7,492 nt of DNA from Gallionella sp. (lineage in GTDB: Bacteria > Pseudomonadota > Gammaproteobacteria > Burkholderiales > Gallionellaceae). This document shows positions 1-6,492 of the stretch, in pieces. How positions within the stretch are numbered: position 1 is the first letter of the stretch; every line of letters starts with the position of its first letter. The DNA lies in the NCBI GenBank assembly GCA_024654105.1, contig JANLID010000022.1:1-7492 (forward strand), given 5' to 3'. The position numbers and the translations under genes were made by a program. The notes beneath the pieces were generated by a model. That model saw nothing but the letters and a program-made list of their open reading frames with translations, did no database searches and was not told the origin of the DNA.

Positions 1-647
1 ATGCCCGCACCCCGGCGCCGCTGAAGATTCCAACCACCCCGGCGCCGATCACCAAAGCCGGCGTGGTACTGCACATGGCGCGTGAAGTGGTGCTCTTCGA
101 GAGCCTGTTCAAGGCCAATCTGTGGACGTGGAGCATGGGCTGGCTGTTTCATGCCAGCCTGGCGTTGGTGCTGCTGCGCCATCTGCGTTATTTCACCGAG
201 CCGGTTTGGGACTGGGTTGCGTTCATCCAGCCATTCGGCGTGTATGCCGGATTGACCATGCTGCTGGGGCTGTGCGGGCTATGGGTGCGCCGTTTATTTG
301 TCGAGCGCATCCGCTATATTTCCACGCCGTCCGATCACCTGATGCTGGCGTTGTTCATTGGCATCGCCGCCTCCGGACTGTCGATGAAGTTTGTCGCGCA
401 TACTGACGTGATCGCCGTCAAAAGTTTTTTTCTCGGCTGGATGCAATTTAGCGTTCAGCCGCTGCCTGCGGACGCCCCCCTCTATCTGCATTTGATCATG
501 GTCGCCTCGCTCTTGGTGATCTTCCCCGTCAGCAAGTTGTTGCATGCACCGGGCGTCTTCTTTTCACCCTCTCGCAACCAGACCGACAACCCGCGCGAGA
601 AACGCCATATCGCTGCCTGGGCGAAACAACTGGAATCGGAGATATAG
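1..647 (+). CDS. dsrM: DsrM, haem b membrane subunit of DsrMKJOP (5' partial)
   Basis: Membrane cytochrome b subunit of the DsrMKJOP complex, related to NarI of nitrate reductase; it is thought to exchange electrons between the quinone pool and DsrK. The frame is open from base 3, so the true start lies upstream. 214 residues are visible, and I estimate that only about 30 N-terminal residues are missing. The GTG at 63 and ATG at 75 are internal: the residues before them (ARTPAPLKIPTTPAP) match what I remember of DsrM. Visible residues 45-62, 74-95, 111-130 and 160-180 are hydrophobic and likely membrane helices. Histidines at visible positions 50/60 and 163/181 have spacings of 10 and 18, the same as the four haem ligands of E. 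coli NarI (H56/H66, H187/H205), so two b haems are expected. The C-terminus is charged and probably cytoplasmic. dsrK follows after a single base. Confidence 0.93.
   Translation, partial: ARTPAPLKIPTTPAPITKAGVVLHMAREVVLFESLFKANLWTWSMGWLFHASLALVLLRHLRYFTEPVWDWVAFIQPFGVYAGLTMLLGLCGLWVRRLFVERIRYISTPSDHLMLALFIGIAASGLSMKFVAHTDVIAVKSFFLGWMQFSVQPLPADAPLYLHLIMVASLLVIFPVSKLLHAPGVFFSPSRNQTDNPREKRHIAAWAKQLESEI
638..641 (+). promoter_or_regulatory. Shine-Dalgarno site for dsrK
   Basis: GGAG lies 7 bases before the ATG at 649, inside the last codons of dsrM. It decides the dsrK start, because the reading frame is also open back to an ATG at 544 that would overlap dsrM by about 100 bases and has no place in the DsrK family. 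Confidence 0.7.
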
Positions 648-648
648 C

Positions 649-2178
649 ATGGCGGACATTACTGCGCCAGCCTACCGCGTTATTCCCATTATTCCGGTGT
701 TGAAGCCGGGAGCGATGGAAGGCGTCAAGTCGTTTGTCGCCAGCGACAAGATCAACGAGGCAATCGGCTTTCCTGGCCATCTGGTAGACGACTGGCATGA
801 TCGCGCCATTGCCAAGATGGGCGAGCTGCTGTCCAAGTACCGCTCGCTCAGGGTCTACATGGATGCCTGCGTGCACTGCGGCGCATGCTCCGACAAATGT
901 CATTACTTCATCGGCACGCAAGACCCGAAGAATATGCCGGTGGCGCGCCAGGACCTGATGCGCAGCGTGTATCGCCGCTACTTCACCCTGCCGGGCAAAC
1001 TGTTTCCGAAACTGGTCGGCGCGCGTGATCTGACGCGCGAGGTGCTGGACGAGTGGTACAACTATTTCCACCAGTGTTCGGAATGCCGCCGCTGTTCTGT
1101 GTTCTGCCCCTATGGCATCGATACCGCCGAAGTCACCATGGCGGCGCGCGAGATCCTTGATTCCGTCGGCTACGGGCAGAAGTATTCCAACGAGATCATC
1201 GGCAAGGTGCACAAAATCGGCAACAACCTCGGCTTGCCTGCTCCCGCTCTGCAGGACACGCTGGAAGGGCTGGAAGAGGATGTGAAGGAAGATACCGGCA
1301 TCGACGTGCGTTTCCCGATGGATGTCAAGGGCGCGGAAGTGCTGCTGATCACGCCATCCGCAGACTTCTTTGCAGAGCCGCATATCGACAGCCTGATCGG
1401 CTACGCCAAGGTATTTCACGCCACCGGCACCACTTGGACATTGTCCTCGATGGCCTCCGAGGCGGCCAACTTCGGCATATTCATCGGCAACTACGAGCAA
1501 ATGCGCAAGATTGCGCTGCGCATCCGCCAGGCTGCGCTGGATCTCGGCGTGAAGCGTATCGTGGTGGGCGAATGCGGCCATGCCTGGCGCGTCGCCTACA
1601 GTTTCTGGAACACGCTGAGCGGTGTGGGTGAAGGCGCGGACGAGACCGACCGCTTCGCGCAGATGCTGCAGAAGCAGCTCGACCACCGCTACAAGCAGCC
1701 GACGCATATCTGCGAATTCACCTGGGACATGATCGGGCGCGGTGCGCTGTCGTTCAACAAGGAAGCCAACGACAAGCACATCATCACCTTCCATGATTCC
1801 TGCAACGTGGCGCGCGGTTCGCGCATGGGCGATTTTGCCGGCGGACAGTTCGAGATCCCGCGCAACATCATCAAGGCAGTCGCCAATAATTTCGTCGAGA
1901 TGTCACCGGAAACCACCCGCGAGCAGACTTTCTGTTGCGGCGGCGGTGGCGGGATACTCACCGACGACCTGATAGACGTGCGTGTCAAGGGTGCGCTGCC
2001 GCGCATGGAAGTGTTGCGGCAAGTGGTGGACGAGCACGGCGTCAATTTCATGGCAATGATTTGCGCCATCTGCAAAGCCCAGTTCACCAAGGTTATGCCC
2101 ATTTACGGATTCGACAGAAGGATGGTTGGGGGTGTTCACCAACTGGTCAGCAACGCAATCATTCTGGGCGACAAGTAA
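649..2178 (+). CDS. dsrK: DsrK, HdrD-like iron-sulfur catalytic subunit
   Basis: Cytoplasm-facing subunit of DsrMKJOP, related to heterodisulfide reductase HdrD; it is thought to perform thiol/disulfide chemistry on DsrC and pass electrons to DsrM. 509 residues. Two classical [4Fe-4S] motifs are visible: C74-x2-C77-x2-C80-x3-C84, and C143-x2-C146-x2-C149-x3-C153-P. The C-terminal half carries the cysteine-rich catalytic pattern of HdrD-like proteins: C309 in GECGH, C385 in HDSC, C429-C430 followed by a run of five glycines, and C472-x2-C475. The CC...CxxC set is the kind that binds the special non-cubane or catalytic iron-sulfur centre. No signal peptide or membrane helix is seen. The start is at 649, one base after the dsrM stop. 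General HdrD/GlcF-type oxidoreductases share the fold, but the neighbours settle the identity. Confidence 0.97.
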   Translation: MADITAPAYRVIPIIPVLKPGAMEGVKSFVASDKINEAIGFPGHLVDDWHDRAIAKMGELLSKYRSLRVYMDACVHCGACSDKCHYFIGTQDPKNMPVARQDLMRSVYRRYFTLPGKLFPKLVGARDLTREVLDEWYNYFHQCSECRRCSVFCPYGIDTAEVTMAAREILDSVGYGQKYSNEIIGKVHKIGNNLGLPAPALQDTLEGLEEDVKEDTGIDVRFPMDVKGAEVLLITPSADFFAEPHIDSLIGYAKVFHATGTTWTLSSMASEAANFGIFIGNYEQMRKIALRIRQAALDLGVKRIVVGECGHAWRVAYSFWNTLSGVGEGADETDRFAQMLQKQLDHRYKQPTHICEFTWDMIGRGALSFNKEANDKHIITFHDSCNVARGSRMGDFAGGQFEIPRNIIKAVANNFVEMSPETTREQTFCCGGGGGILTDDLIDVRVKGALPRMEVLRQVVDEHGVNFMAMICAICKAQFTKVMPIYGFDRRMVGGVHQLVSNAIILGDK

Positions 2179-2187
2179 CAACTCATT

Positions 2188-2191
2188 GGAG
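2188..2191 (+). promoter_or_regulatory. Shine-Dalgarno site for dsrL
   Basis: GGAG in the 20-base dsrK-dsrL gap. Two ATG codons stand in tandem at 2196 and 2199. The spacing is 4 bases to the first and 7 to the second, which favours 2199. Confidence 0.65.
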
Positions 2192-2198
2192 ACAAATG

Positions 2199-4172
2199 AT
2201 GTCAGCGACAATCGAAACCCCGCAAAAAATCAATTTCCGCCGCTACAAGGATGGCGACAGCAAGCATGTGCCCTGGAACAAGCACATTTTCCAGGCCGGC
2301 TACACCTACAAGTGCCCGACCTACATCCAGTCGACGCCGCCCTGCCAAGGCCAGTGCCCGGCCGGCGAGGACATCCGCGGCTATCTCAATATCGTGCGCG
2401 GCATCGAGAAGCCGCCAGTCGGCGCCGACGGCAAGCCGTCCATGCCGTGGCAGGAATACGCCTGGCGCCGCCTCACCGAGTGCAACCCCTTCCCCGCCAT
2501 CATGGGCCGCGTCTGCCCGGCGCCCTGCCAGAGTGCTTGCAACCGCTCCAAGGTCGAGGAATACGTTGGCATCAACTCGGTCGAGCAGTTCCTCGGCAAC
2601 TACGCCATTGAAAAGGGTCTCGCATTCACGAAGCCCGAAGTCGAGACCGGCAAGCGTGTTGCCATTATTGGCGGTGGCGTGGCCGGCATGTCCGCCGCTT
2701 ACCAGTTGCGCCGCCGCGGCCATAGCTGCGTCGTCTTCGAATCCAGCAACAAACTCGGCGGTATGCTGGCCTTCGGCCTGCCCGCCTACCGCACGCCGCG
2801 CGAGATCGTCGACGCCGAAGTGCAGCGCATCCTCGACATGGGCATGGAAGTGCGACTCAACACGCGCATCGGCAAGGATGTCAGCTTCGCCGATCTCAAG
2901 CGCAACTTCGACGCCGTGTTCATCGGCATCGGCGCCCAGACCGGCAACAAGCTGGACATCCCCGGCGCCGACGCGCCCAACTGCACCGACGGCATTTCCT
3001 TCCTGCGCGATTTCAACGAAGGCAAGCTCGACCATGCCGGCAAGCGCATCGTCGTTATCGGCGGCGGCGACACGGCGATGGACGTTGCGGCCGTTGCCCG
3101 CCGTCTCGGCAGTTACGACGCCGACGCCGAGTCGCGCGACCAAGCCAGGGTAATTGTCGCCGCCCGCGAATGCGACGGCGGCCGCGGCCAGAAGGGCGCG
3201 CAACATTGGCGCCAGAGCGCCGAGGTCGTCATCGCCTACCGCCGTCATGTCCAGGAAATGCCCGCCTCCAAGCACGAGCTGGACGCCGTGGTCCAGGAGG
3301 GCGTCGAGATCCAGCCCTGTGTTGCCCCGGTCGCTGTCATTAAGGATGAGTACGGCATGGCCACCGCCCTGCGCGTCATCAAGGTCGACTGGGTCAACAA
3401 GAAGATGATACCGAAGGAAGGTTCGGAGTACGACATTCCCTGCGACCTCATCGTCTCCGCCGTCGGTCAGTCGGTAAACTGGTCGGGCCTCGACACGTTC
3501 AAGAACAACTTGAATCTTGCCAATGTGGACAAGAACCTCCAGGCCGTGGGCCAGCCGAACGTTTTTGTCGGCGGCGACGCCATCAAGCCCTATCTGCTCA
3601 CTACCGCCATTGGCCATGCGCGCATCGCGGCCGAAGGCATCGACACCTATTTGTCCGGCAAGCCGCTCGACAAGCGCCCCAAGATCGACAAGAGCCTGTT
3701 CAGTCTGCAGCGCGACCTGATTAAGCGCGGCGTGAAATTCGACAAGATCGACGAGCCCATCCGCGGCACTGACAGCAGCAAGGCCGTCATCCACAATTTC
3801 GACGACCGCTCCGACCGCTACACGATTCCGGCCGAGGCGCTGTTCCTCGGTCATTTCACCCACACGCCGCGCAAAGAACGCCAGATGCTGGCCATCGATG
3901 CGAATAACGTGCTGGGCAACATTGACGAGCGCCTGGTCGCGCTGACCGAGGCGCAGGCGGTAGCGGAAGCCAAGCGCTGCATGAGCTGCGGTCAGTGTTT
4001 TGAGTGCGACAACTGCGTGGTGTATTGCCCTCAGACCGCCGTCAAGCGCGTGCCAAAAAAGGAAGCCAGTATCGGCCGCTACGTCGTCACCGATTACGAC
4101 AAGTGCATCGGCTGCCATATATGCGCCGACGTATGCCCGACCGGATATATCCAGATGGGACTGGGCGAGTAA
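2199..4172 (+). CDS. dsrL: DsrL, NAD(P)H:acceptor iron-sulfur flavoprotein
   Basis: Cytoplasmic GltD-like flavoprotein; in sulfur oxidisers it takes electrons from reverse-acting DsrAB and reduces NAD(P)+. 657 residues, close to the roughly 650 usual for DsrL. Domains in order: an N-terminal cysteine-rich iron-sulfur region (C39, C49, C53, C95, C106, C110, C114); an FAD-binding Rossmann motif GGGVAG at 158-163; a second dinucleotide-binding motif GGGDTAMD at 288-295 for NAD(P)H; an FAD-contact motif VGGDA near 457-461; a linker of about 100 residues; then a double-cluster ferredoxin domain with C600-x2-C603-x2-C606-x3-C610-P and C636-x2-C639-x2-C642-x3-C646-P. C594 and C597 add a further CxxC just before it. 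Residues of about 303-342 look like an insertion compared with plain GltD. The start at 2199 is chosen by Shine-Dalgarno spacing; 2196 would add one Met. The stop codon overlaps the dsrJ start by one base. Glutamate synthase small subunit is the main alternative, rejected because of the C-terminal ferredoxin domain and the operon. Confidence 0.96.
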   Translation: MSATIETPQKINFRRYKDGDSKHVPWNKHIFQAGYTYKCPTYIQSTPPCQGQCPAGEDIRGYLNIVRGIEKPPVGADGKPSMPWQEYAWRRLTECNPFPAIMGRVCPAPCQSACNRSKVEEYVGINSVEQFLGNYAIEKGLAFTKPEVETGKRVAIIGGGVAGMSAAYQLRRRGHSCVVFESSNKLGGMLAFGLPAYRTPREIVDAEVQRILDMGMEVRLNTRIGKDVSFADLKRNFDAVFIGIGAQTGNKLDIPGADAPNCTDGISFLRDFNEGKLDHAGKRIVVIGGGDTAMDVAAVARRLGSYDADAESRDQARVIVAARECDGGRGQKGAQHWRQSAEVVIAYRRHVQEMPASKHELDAVVQEGVEIQPCVAPVAVIKDEYGMATALRVIKVDWVNKKMIPKEGSEYDIPCDLIVSAVGQSVNWSGLDTFKNNLNLANVDKNLQAVGQPNVFVGGDAIKPYLLTTAIGHARIAAEGIDTYLSGKPLDKRPKIDKSLFSLQRDLIKRGVKFDKIDEPIRGTDSSKAVIHNFDDRSDRYTIPAEALFLGHFTHTPRKERQMLAIDANNVLGNIDERLVALTEAQAVAEAKRCMSCGQCFECDNCVVYCPQTAVKRVPKKEASIGRYVVTDYDKCIGCHICADVCPTGYIQMGLGE

Positions 4173-4540
4173 TGAAGCTGTTTGCATCCCTGTTGCTCTG
4201 CCTGTGCATCCCTGCGGCTTGGGCTGCCGGGACAAACGCGCCCAAGCCGGACATCGGCAAGGGCGGTCAGTGCGTCGAGGATGTGCAATGGATGCGCAAG
4301 AACCACATGCACCTGCTCAAGCACCAGCGCGACGAGGCATTACGCAAGGGTGCGCGCGACGAGAAGCTCAGCCTGAAGAATTGCATCGAATGCCACGCCA
4401 GCACCAGGGATGACAGCGTGATCGCGCGCGACGACAGTTTTTGCGTGGCATGCCATCGTTATGAAGCGGTGAAAATCGATTGCTTCGAGTGTCACTCCGG
4501 CAAGCGCAAGAGCGCGTGGTCGCAGAGGAATGCGAAATGA
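4172..4540 (+). CDS. dsrJ: DsrJ, periplasmic triheme cytochrome c
   Basis: Periplasmic c-type cytochrome of the DsrMKJOP complex. 122 residues. Residues 1-19 form a signal peptide (MK, then a hydrophobic stretch ending in AWAAG), with likely Sec export and cleavage near A18/A19; it could also remain as a membrane anchor. Three haem-binding CxxCH motifs are present: C71-C74-H75, C91-C94-H95 and C104-C107-H108. A lone cysteine, C34, precedes H45, H47 and H51. The A. vinosum protein is known for unusual haem ligation including a His/Cys haem, and C34 is the only cysteine outside the CxxCH motifs in the mature part, so it is the natural candidate ligand (inference). The ATG overlaps the dsrL stop in TAATG, and I see no strong Shine-Dalgarno, so translation is probably coupled to dsrL. 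The 3' end overlaps dsrO by 4 bases. Confidence 0.95.
   Translation: MKLFASLLLCLCIPAAWAAGTNAPKPDIGKGGQCVEDVQWMRKNHMHLLKHQRDEALRKGARDEKLSLKNCIECHASTRDDSVIARDDSFCVACHRYEAVKIDCFECHSGKRKSAWSQRNAK
4524..4529 (+). promoter_or_regulatory. Shine-Dalgarno site for dsrO
   Basis: AGAGGA lies inside the end of dsrJ, 7 bases before the ATG at 4537. It supports 4537 over the in-frame ATG at 4480, which would place 19 extra residues before the twin-arginine signal. Confidence 0.7.
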
Positions 4541-5253
4541 GTGACATCGATCTGTATCGCAGAACTTTCCTGAAGACCTCGCTGGGCGCCGCGGCGGTCG
4601 CCATCGCGCCGGGAATGTTGCTGTTCGATACGGCGCATGGCAAGCCGCAGCCTGCCAGCGGGAAAGTACGCTGGGGAATGCTGATCGATACCACGCAGTG
4701 CAAGAGTGGCTGCGATGATTGCGTGACCGCCTGTAACCGGGAGAACGGCCTTTCCGGCGCTACCAGCGCAACCGATTCGCAATGGATACGCAAGATCGAG
4801 ATCAAGGACATCAGCAGCGGGCGCGAGCTGTCGCTGCCGATGATGTGCCAGCACTGCGAACATCCGCCGTGCGTGGACGTATGTCCAACCACCGCTTCGT
4901 TCAAGCGCGCCGACGGTATCGTGCTGGTCGACAAGCATCGCTGCATCGGCTGCCGCTATTGCATGATGGCCTGCCCATACAAGGCGCGTTCCTTCGTGCA
5001 CGAACCGCTGCACGACCAGAATCCGGACGTGCCGCGCGGCAAGGGCACGGTGGAAGCCTGCACGCTGTGTGTGCATCGCATCGACCAGGGATTGCAACCC
5101 GCCTGTGCCGAGGCCTGCCCGAACCAGGCCATCCTGTTTGGCGACCTGAACGATACGGACAGCGAAATCAGCAAAAAAATACGATCCGTTGCGAGTGTCC
5201 AGATACGCGCCAATCTGGGGCTCAATACCGGCATCCGTTATCGGGGGTTATAA
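4537..5253 (+). CDS. dsrO: DsrO, Tat-exported ferredoxin-like subunit
   Basis: Periplasmic iron-sulfur electron-transfer subunit of DsrMKJOP, of the DmsB/PsrB/NrfC type, working with DsrP and DsrJ. 238 residues. A twin-arginine signal sits at residues 7-13 (YRRTFLK), followed by a hydrophobic stretch at about 15-30; the first position is Tyr rather than the usual Ser/Thr. Four cysteine quartets are visible, enough for up to four [4Fe-4S] clusters: C55-x3-C59-x2-C62-x3-C66; C104-x2-C107-x4-C112-x3-C116-P; C136-x2-C139-x2-C142-x3-C146-P; and C175-x2-C178-x11-C190-x3-C194-P. The gene overlaps dsrJ in ATGA and its stop directly abuts the dsrP start, so the three genes are probably translationally coupled. 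Other periplasmic ferredoxins of the same family look alike, but the operon position identifies it. Confidence 0.95.
   Translation: MSDIDLYRRTFLKTSLGAAAVAIAPGMLLFDTAHGKPQPASGKVRWGMLIDTTQCKSGCDDCVTACNRENGLSGATSATDSQWIRKIEIKDISSGRELSLPMMCQHCEHPPCVDVCPTTASFKRADGIVLVDKHRCIGCRYCMMACPYKARSFVHEPLHDQNPDVPRGKGTVEACTLCVHRIDQGLQPACAEACPNQAILFGDLNDTDSEISKKIRSVASVQIRANLGLNTGIRYRGL
5243..5247 (+). promoter_or_regulatory. Likely Shine-Dalgarno site for dsrP
   Basis: A GGGGG run lies 6 bases before the ATG at 5254, inside the last codons of dsrO. It is a G-rich but not perfect Shine-Dalgarno match. Confidence 0.45.
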
Positions 5254-6435
5254 ATGAGCGCCTACCCTCCGATGTATTTCAAGAATCGCCTGTACTACGT
5301 GCTGCTGGCGGCGGGCGGCTTGATTGCGCTGGCCGGGCTGTATGCCGTATACATGATGGAGCATCACGGCCACATCATCACCGGCATGAACAACCAGATC
5401 GTGTGGGGCATCCCGCATGTGTTCGCCATCTTCCTGATCGTTGCTGCCTCCGGCGTGCTGAATGTCGCCTCCATCGGCTCTGTGTTCGGCAAGGCCGTTT
5501 ACAAGGCGCGCGCGCCGCTCGCCGGCCTGCTGTCCATCGCCATGCTGGCGGGTGGCCTGACGGTGTTGATGCTGGATTTGGGGCGGCCTGACCGCATTAT
5601 CATCGCCGCGACCAATTACAACATCACCTCGGTATTTGCCTGGAATATAGTGCTGTATTCCGGCATGTTCACGCTGGTAGCTATCTATTTATGGACGATG
5701 ATGGAACGGCGCATGAATCCGTGGAACAAGCCAGCCGGTTTTACAGTATTCGCCTGGCGTTTCATTCTCACCACCGGCACCGGCCTGATTTTCGCCTTCC
5801 TCACTGCGCGTCAGGCATACGGCTCGGCCTTGCTGCCGCCGATGTTCATCGTGCTGTCGTTTGCGTGGGGGCTGGCGGTGTTCCTGGTGGCGCAGGCGGC
5901 GCTCTATGCGTGGAACGAAAAGGAGCTTGACCCCGCGATTCTGCAACGCACAAAGAACCTGCTTGGCGTTTTCGTTATCGGCTCGCTGTACATGGTCACC
6001 GCCTATCACATGACCAACCTGTATTTCGCGCATCTATCCGGCTTCGAGCGTTTCATCCTGCTTGACGGCGGTATCTATCCGAATCTGTTCTGGTGGGGTT
6101 ATTTCCTGCTTGGCAACCTGTTGCCGCTGGCGCTGATCTATTGGCCGGGCCCGTGCAGGGCACCCTGTGTATTGGCTGCTTCGTTGCTGGTCATCCTCGG
6201 TGCATTTATGCTGCTGTATGTATTTATCATCGGCGGGCAGGCTTATCCGCTGGACATTTTTCCGGGCCATGAGGTCAGCAGCAGCTTCGGCGACGGGCAG
6301 ATCGCCGCCTACCATCCTTCGCTGCTCGAATTTCTGCTGGGTTTCGGCGGGCTGGCGATCGCTTTCATCATTACCATTACCGGCATGCGCGTGTTTAACT
6401 TCATGCCGCAGGATAAACCGCACATTGCGGACTGA
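5254..6435 (+). CDS. dsrP: DsrP, NrfD/PsrC-type quinone-linked membrane subunit
   Basis: Integral membrane subunit of DsrMKJOP from the NrfD/PsrC family; it is thought to exchange electrons between the quinone pool and the periplasmic DsrO/DsrJ. 393 residues. About ten hydrophobic helices can be read at roughly 13-33, 48-70, 84-106, 127-149, 167-185, 196-220, 236-258, 276-295, 303-326 and 353-378. The N-terminus has no cleavable signal. A C301-x3-C305 pair sits at the border of the eighth loop and the ninth helix; I do not know whether it is conserved. The ATG follows the dsrO stop with no gap (TAAATG). A 57-base gap follows before dsrN, the longest in the window. Confidence 0.94.
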   Translation: MSAYPPMYFKNRLYYVLLAAGGLIALAGLYAVYMMEHHGHIITGMNNQIVWGIPHVFAIFLIVAASGVLNVASIGSVFGKAVYKARAPLAGLLSIAMLAGGLTVLMLDLGRPDRIIIAATNYNITSVFAWNIVLYSGMFTLVAIYLWTMMERRMNPWNKPAGFTVFAWRFILTTGTGLIFAFLTARQAYGSALLPPMFIVLSFAWGLAVFLVAQAALYAWNEKELDPAILQRTKNLLGVFVIGSLYMVTAYHMTNLYFAHLSGFERFILLDGGIYPNLFWWGYFLLGNLLPLALIYWPGPCRAPCVLAASLLVILGAFMLLYVFIIGGQAYPLDIFPGHEVSSSFGDGQIAAYHPSLLEFLLGFGGLAIAFIITITGMRVFNFMPQDKPHIAD

Positions 6436-6437
6436 AC

Positions 6438-6462
6438 CGCGGTGGTTCACACAGAAACCGCG
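6438..6462 (+). repeat. Short inverted repeat in the dsrP-dsrN gap
   Basis: CGCGGT (6438-6443) and ACCGCG (6457-6462) are perfectly complementary 6-base arms with a 13-base loop. The left arm lies within the self-complementary octamer ACCGCGGT (6436-6443), directly after the dsrP stop. No run of T follows, so it is not a classical intrinsic terminator. It might be an mRNA processing or stability hairpin, or chance. Confidence 0.3.
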
Positions 6463-6480
6463 CAAGCAGGACGAAGCGCA

Positions 6481-6485
6481 AGGAG
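6481..6485 (+). promoter_or_regulatory. Shine-Dalgarno site for dsrN
   Basis: AGGAG lies 7 bases before the GTG at 6493. It is the best Shine-Dalgarno match in the window and decides the GTG start over the in-frame ATG at 6571, which has no purine-rich sequence in front. Confidence 0.75.
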
Positions 6486-6492
6486 CCGTGTA

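Noticed and set aside
544..648. Upstream extension of dsrK to ATG 544
   Set aside because: It would overlap dsrM by about 100 bases, adds residues with no resemblance to DsrK, and ignores the Shine-Dalgarno at 638-641.
529..1794. Minus-strand open frame of 421 codons opposite dsrK
   Set aside because: Shadow of dsrK with His/Arg/Val-rich low-information translation and no family resemblance; dsrK carries clear conserved cysteine motifs.
1935..2198. Upstream extension of the dsrL frame into dsrK
   Set aside because: The frame is open by chance inside dsrK; the DsrL-like sequence and Shine-Dalgarno both place the start at 2199 (or 2196).
4190..4210. Possible lipoprotein box in the DsrJ signal peptide (Cys10/Cys12)
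   Set aside because: The residues before each cysteine are Leu-Leu-Leu and Leu-Cys-Leu, not the Leu-Ala/Ser-Gly/Ala pattern, and a normal AxA-type cleavage site follows.
2202..4235. Minus-strand open frame of 677 codons opposite dsrL
   Set aside because: It mirrors dsrL almost exactly. GC-rich third positions keep the complementary frame free of stops; its translation is Val/Ala/Asp/Gly-rich without recognisable motifs.
6436..6480. Intrinsic terminator after dsrP
   Set aside because: The hairpin has only a 6-base stem with a long loop and no following T run, and dsrN continues on the same strand.
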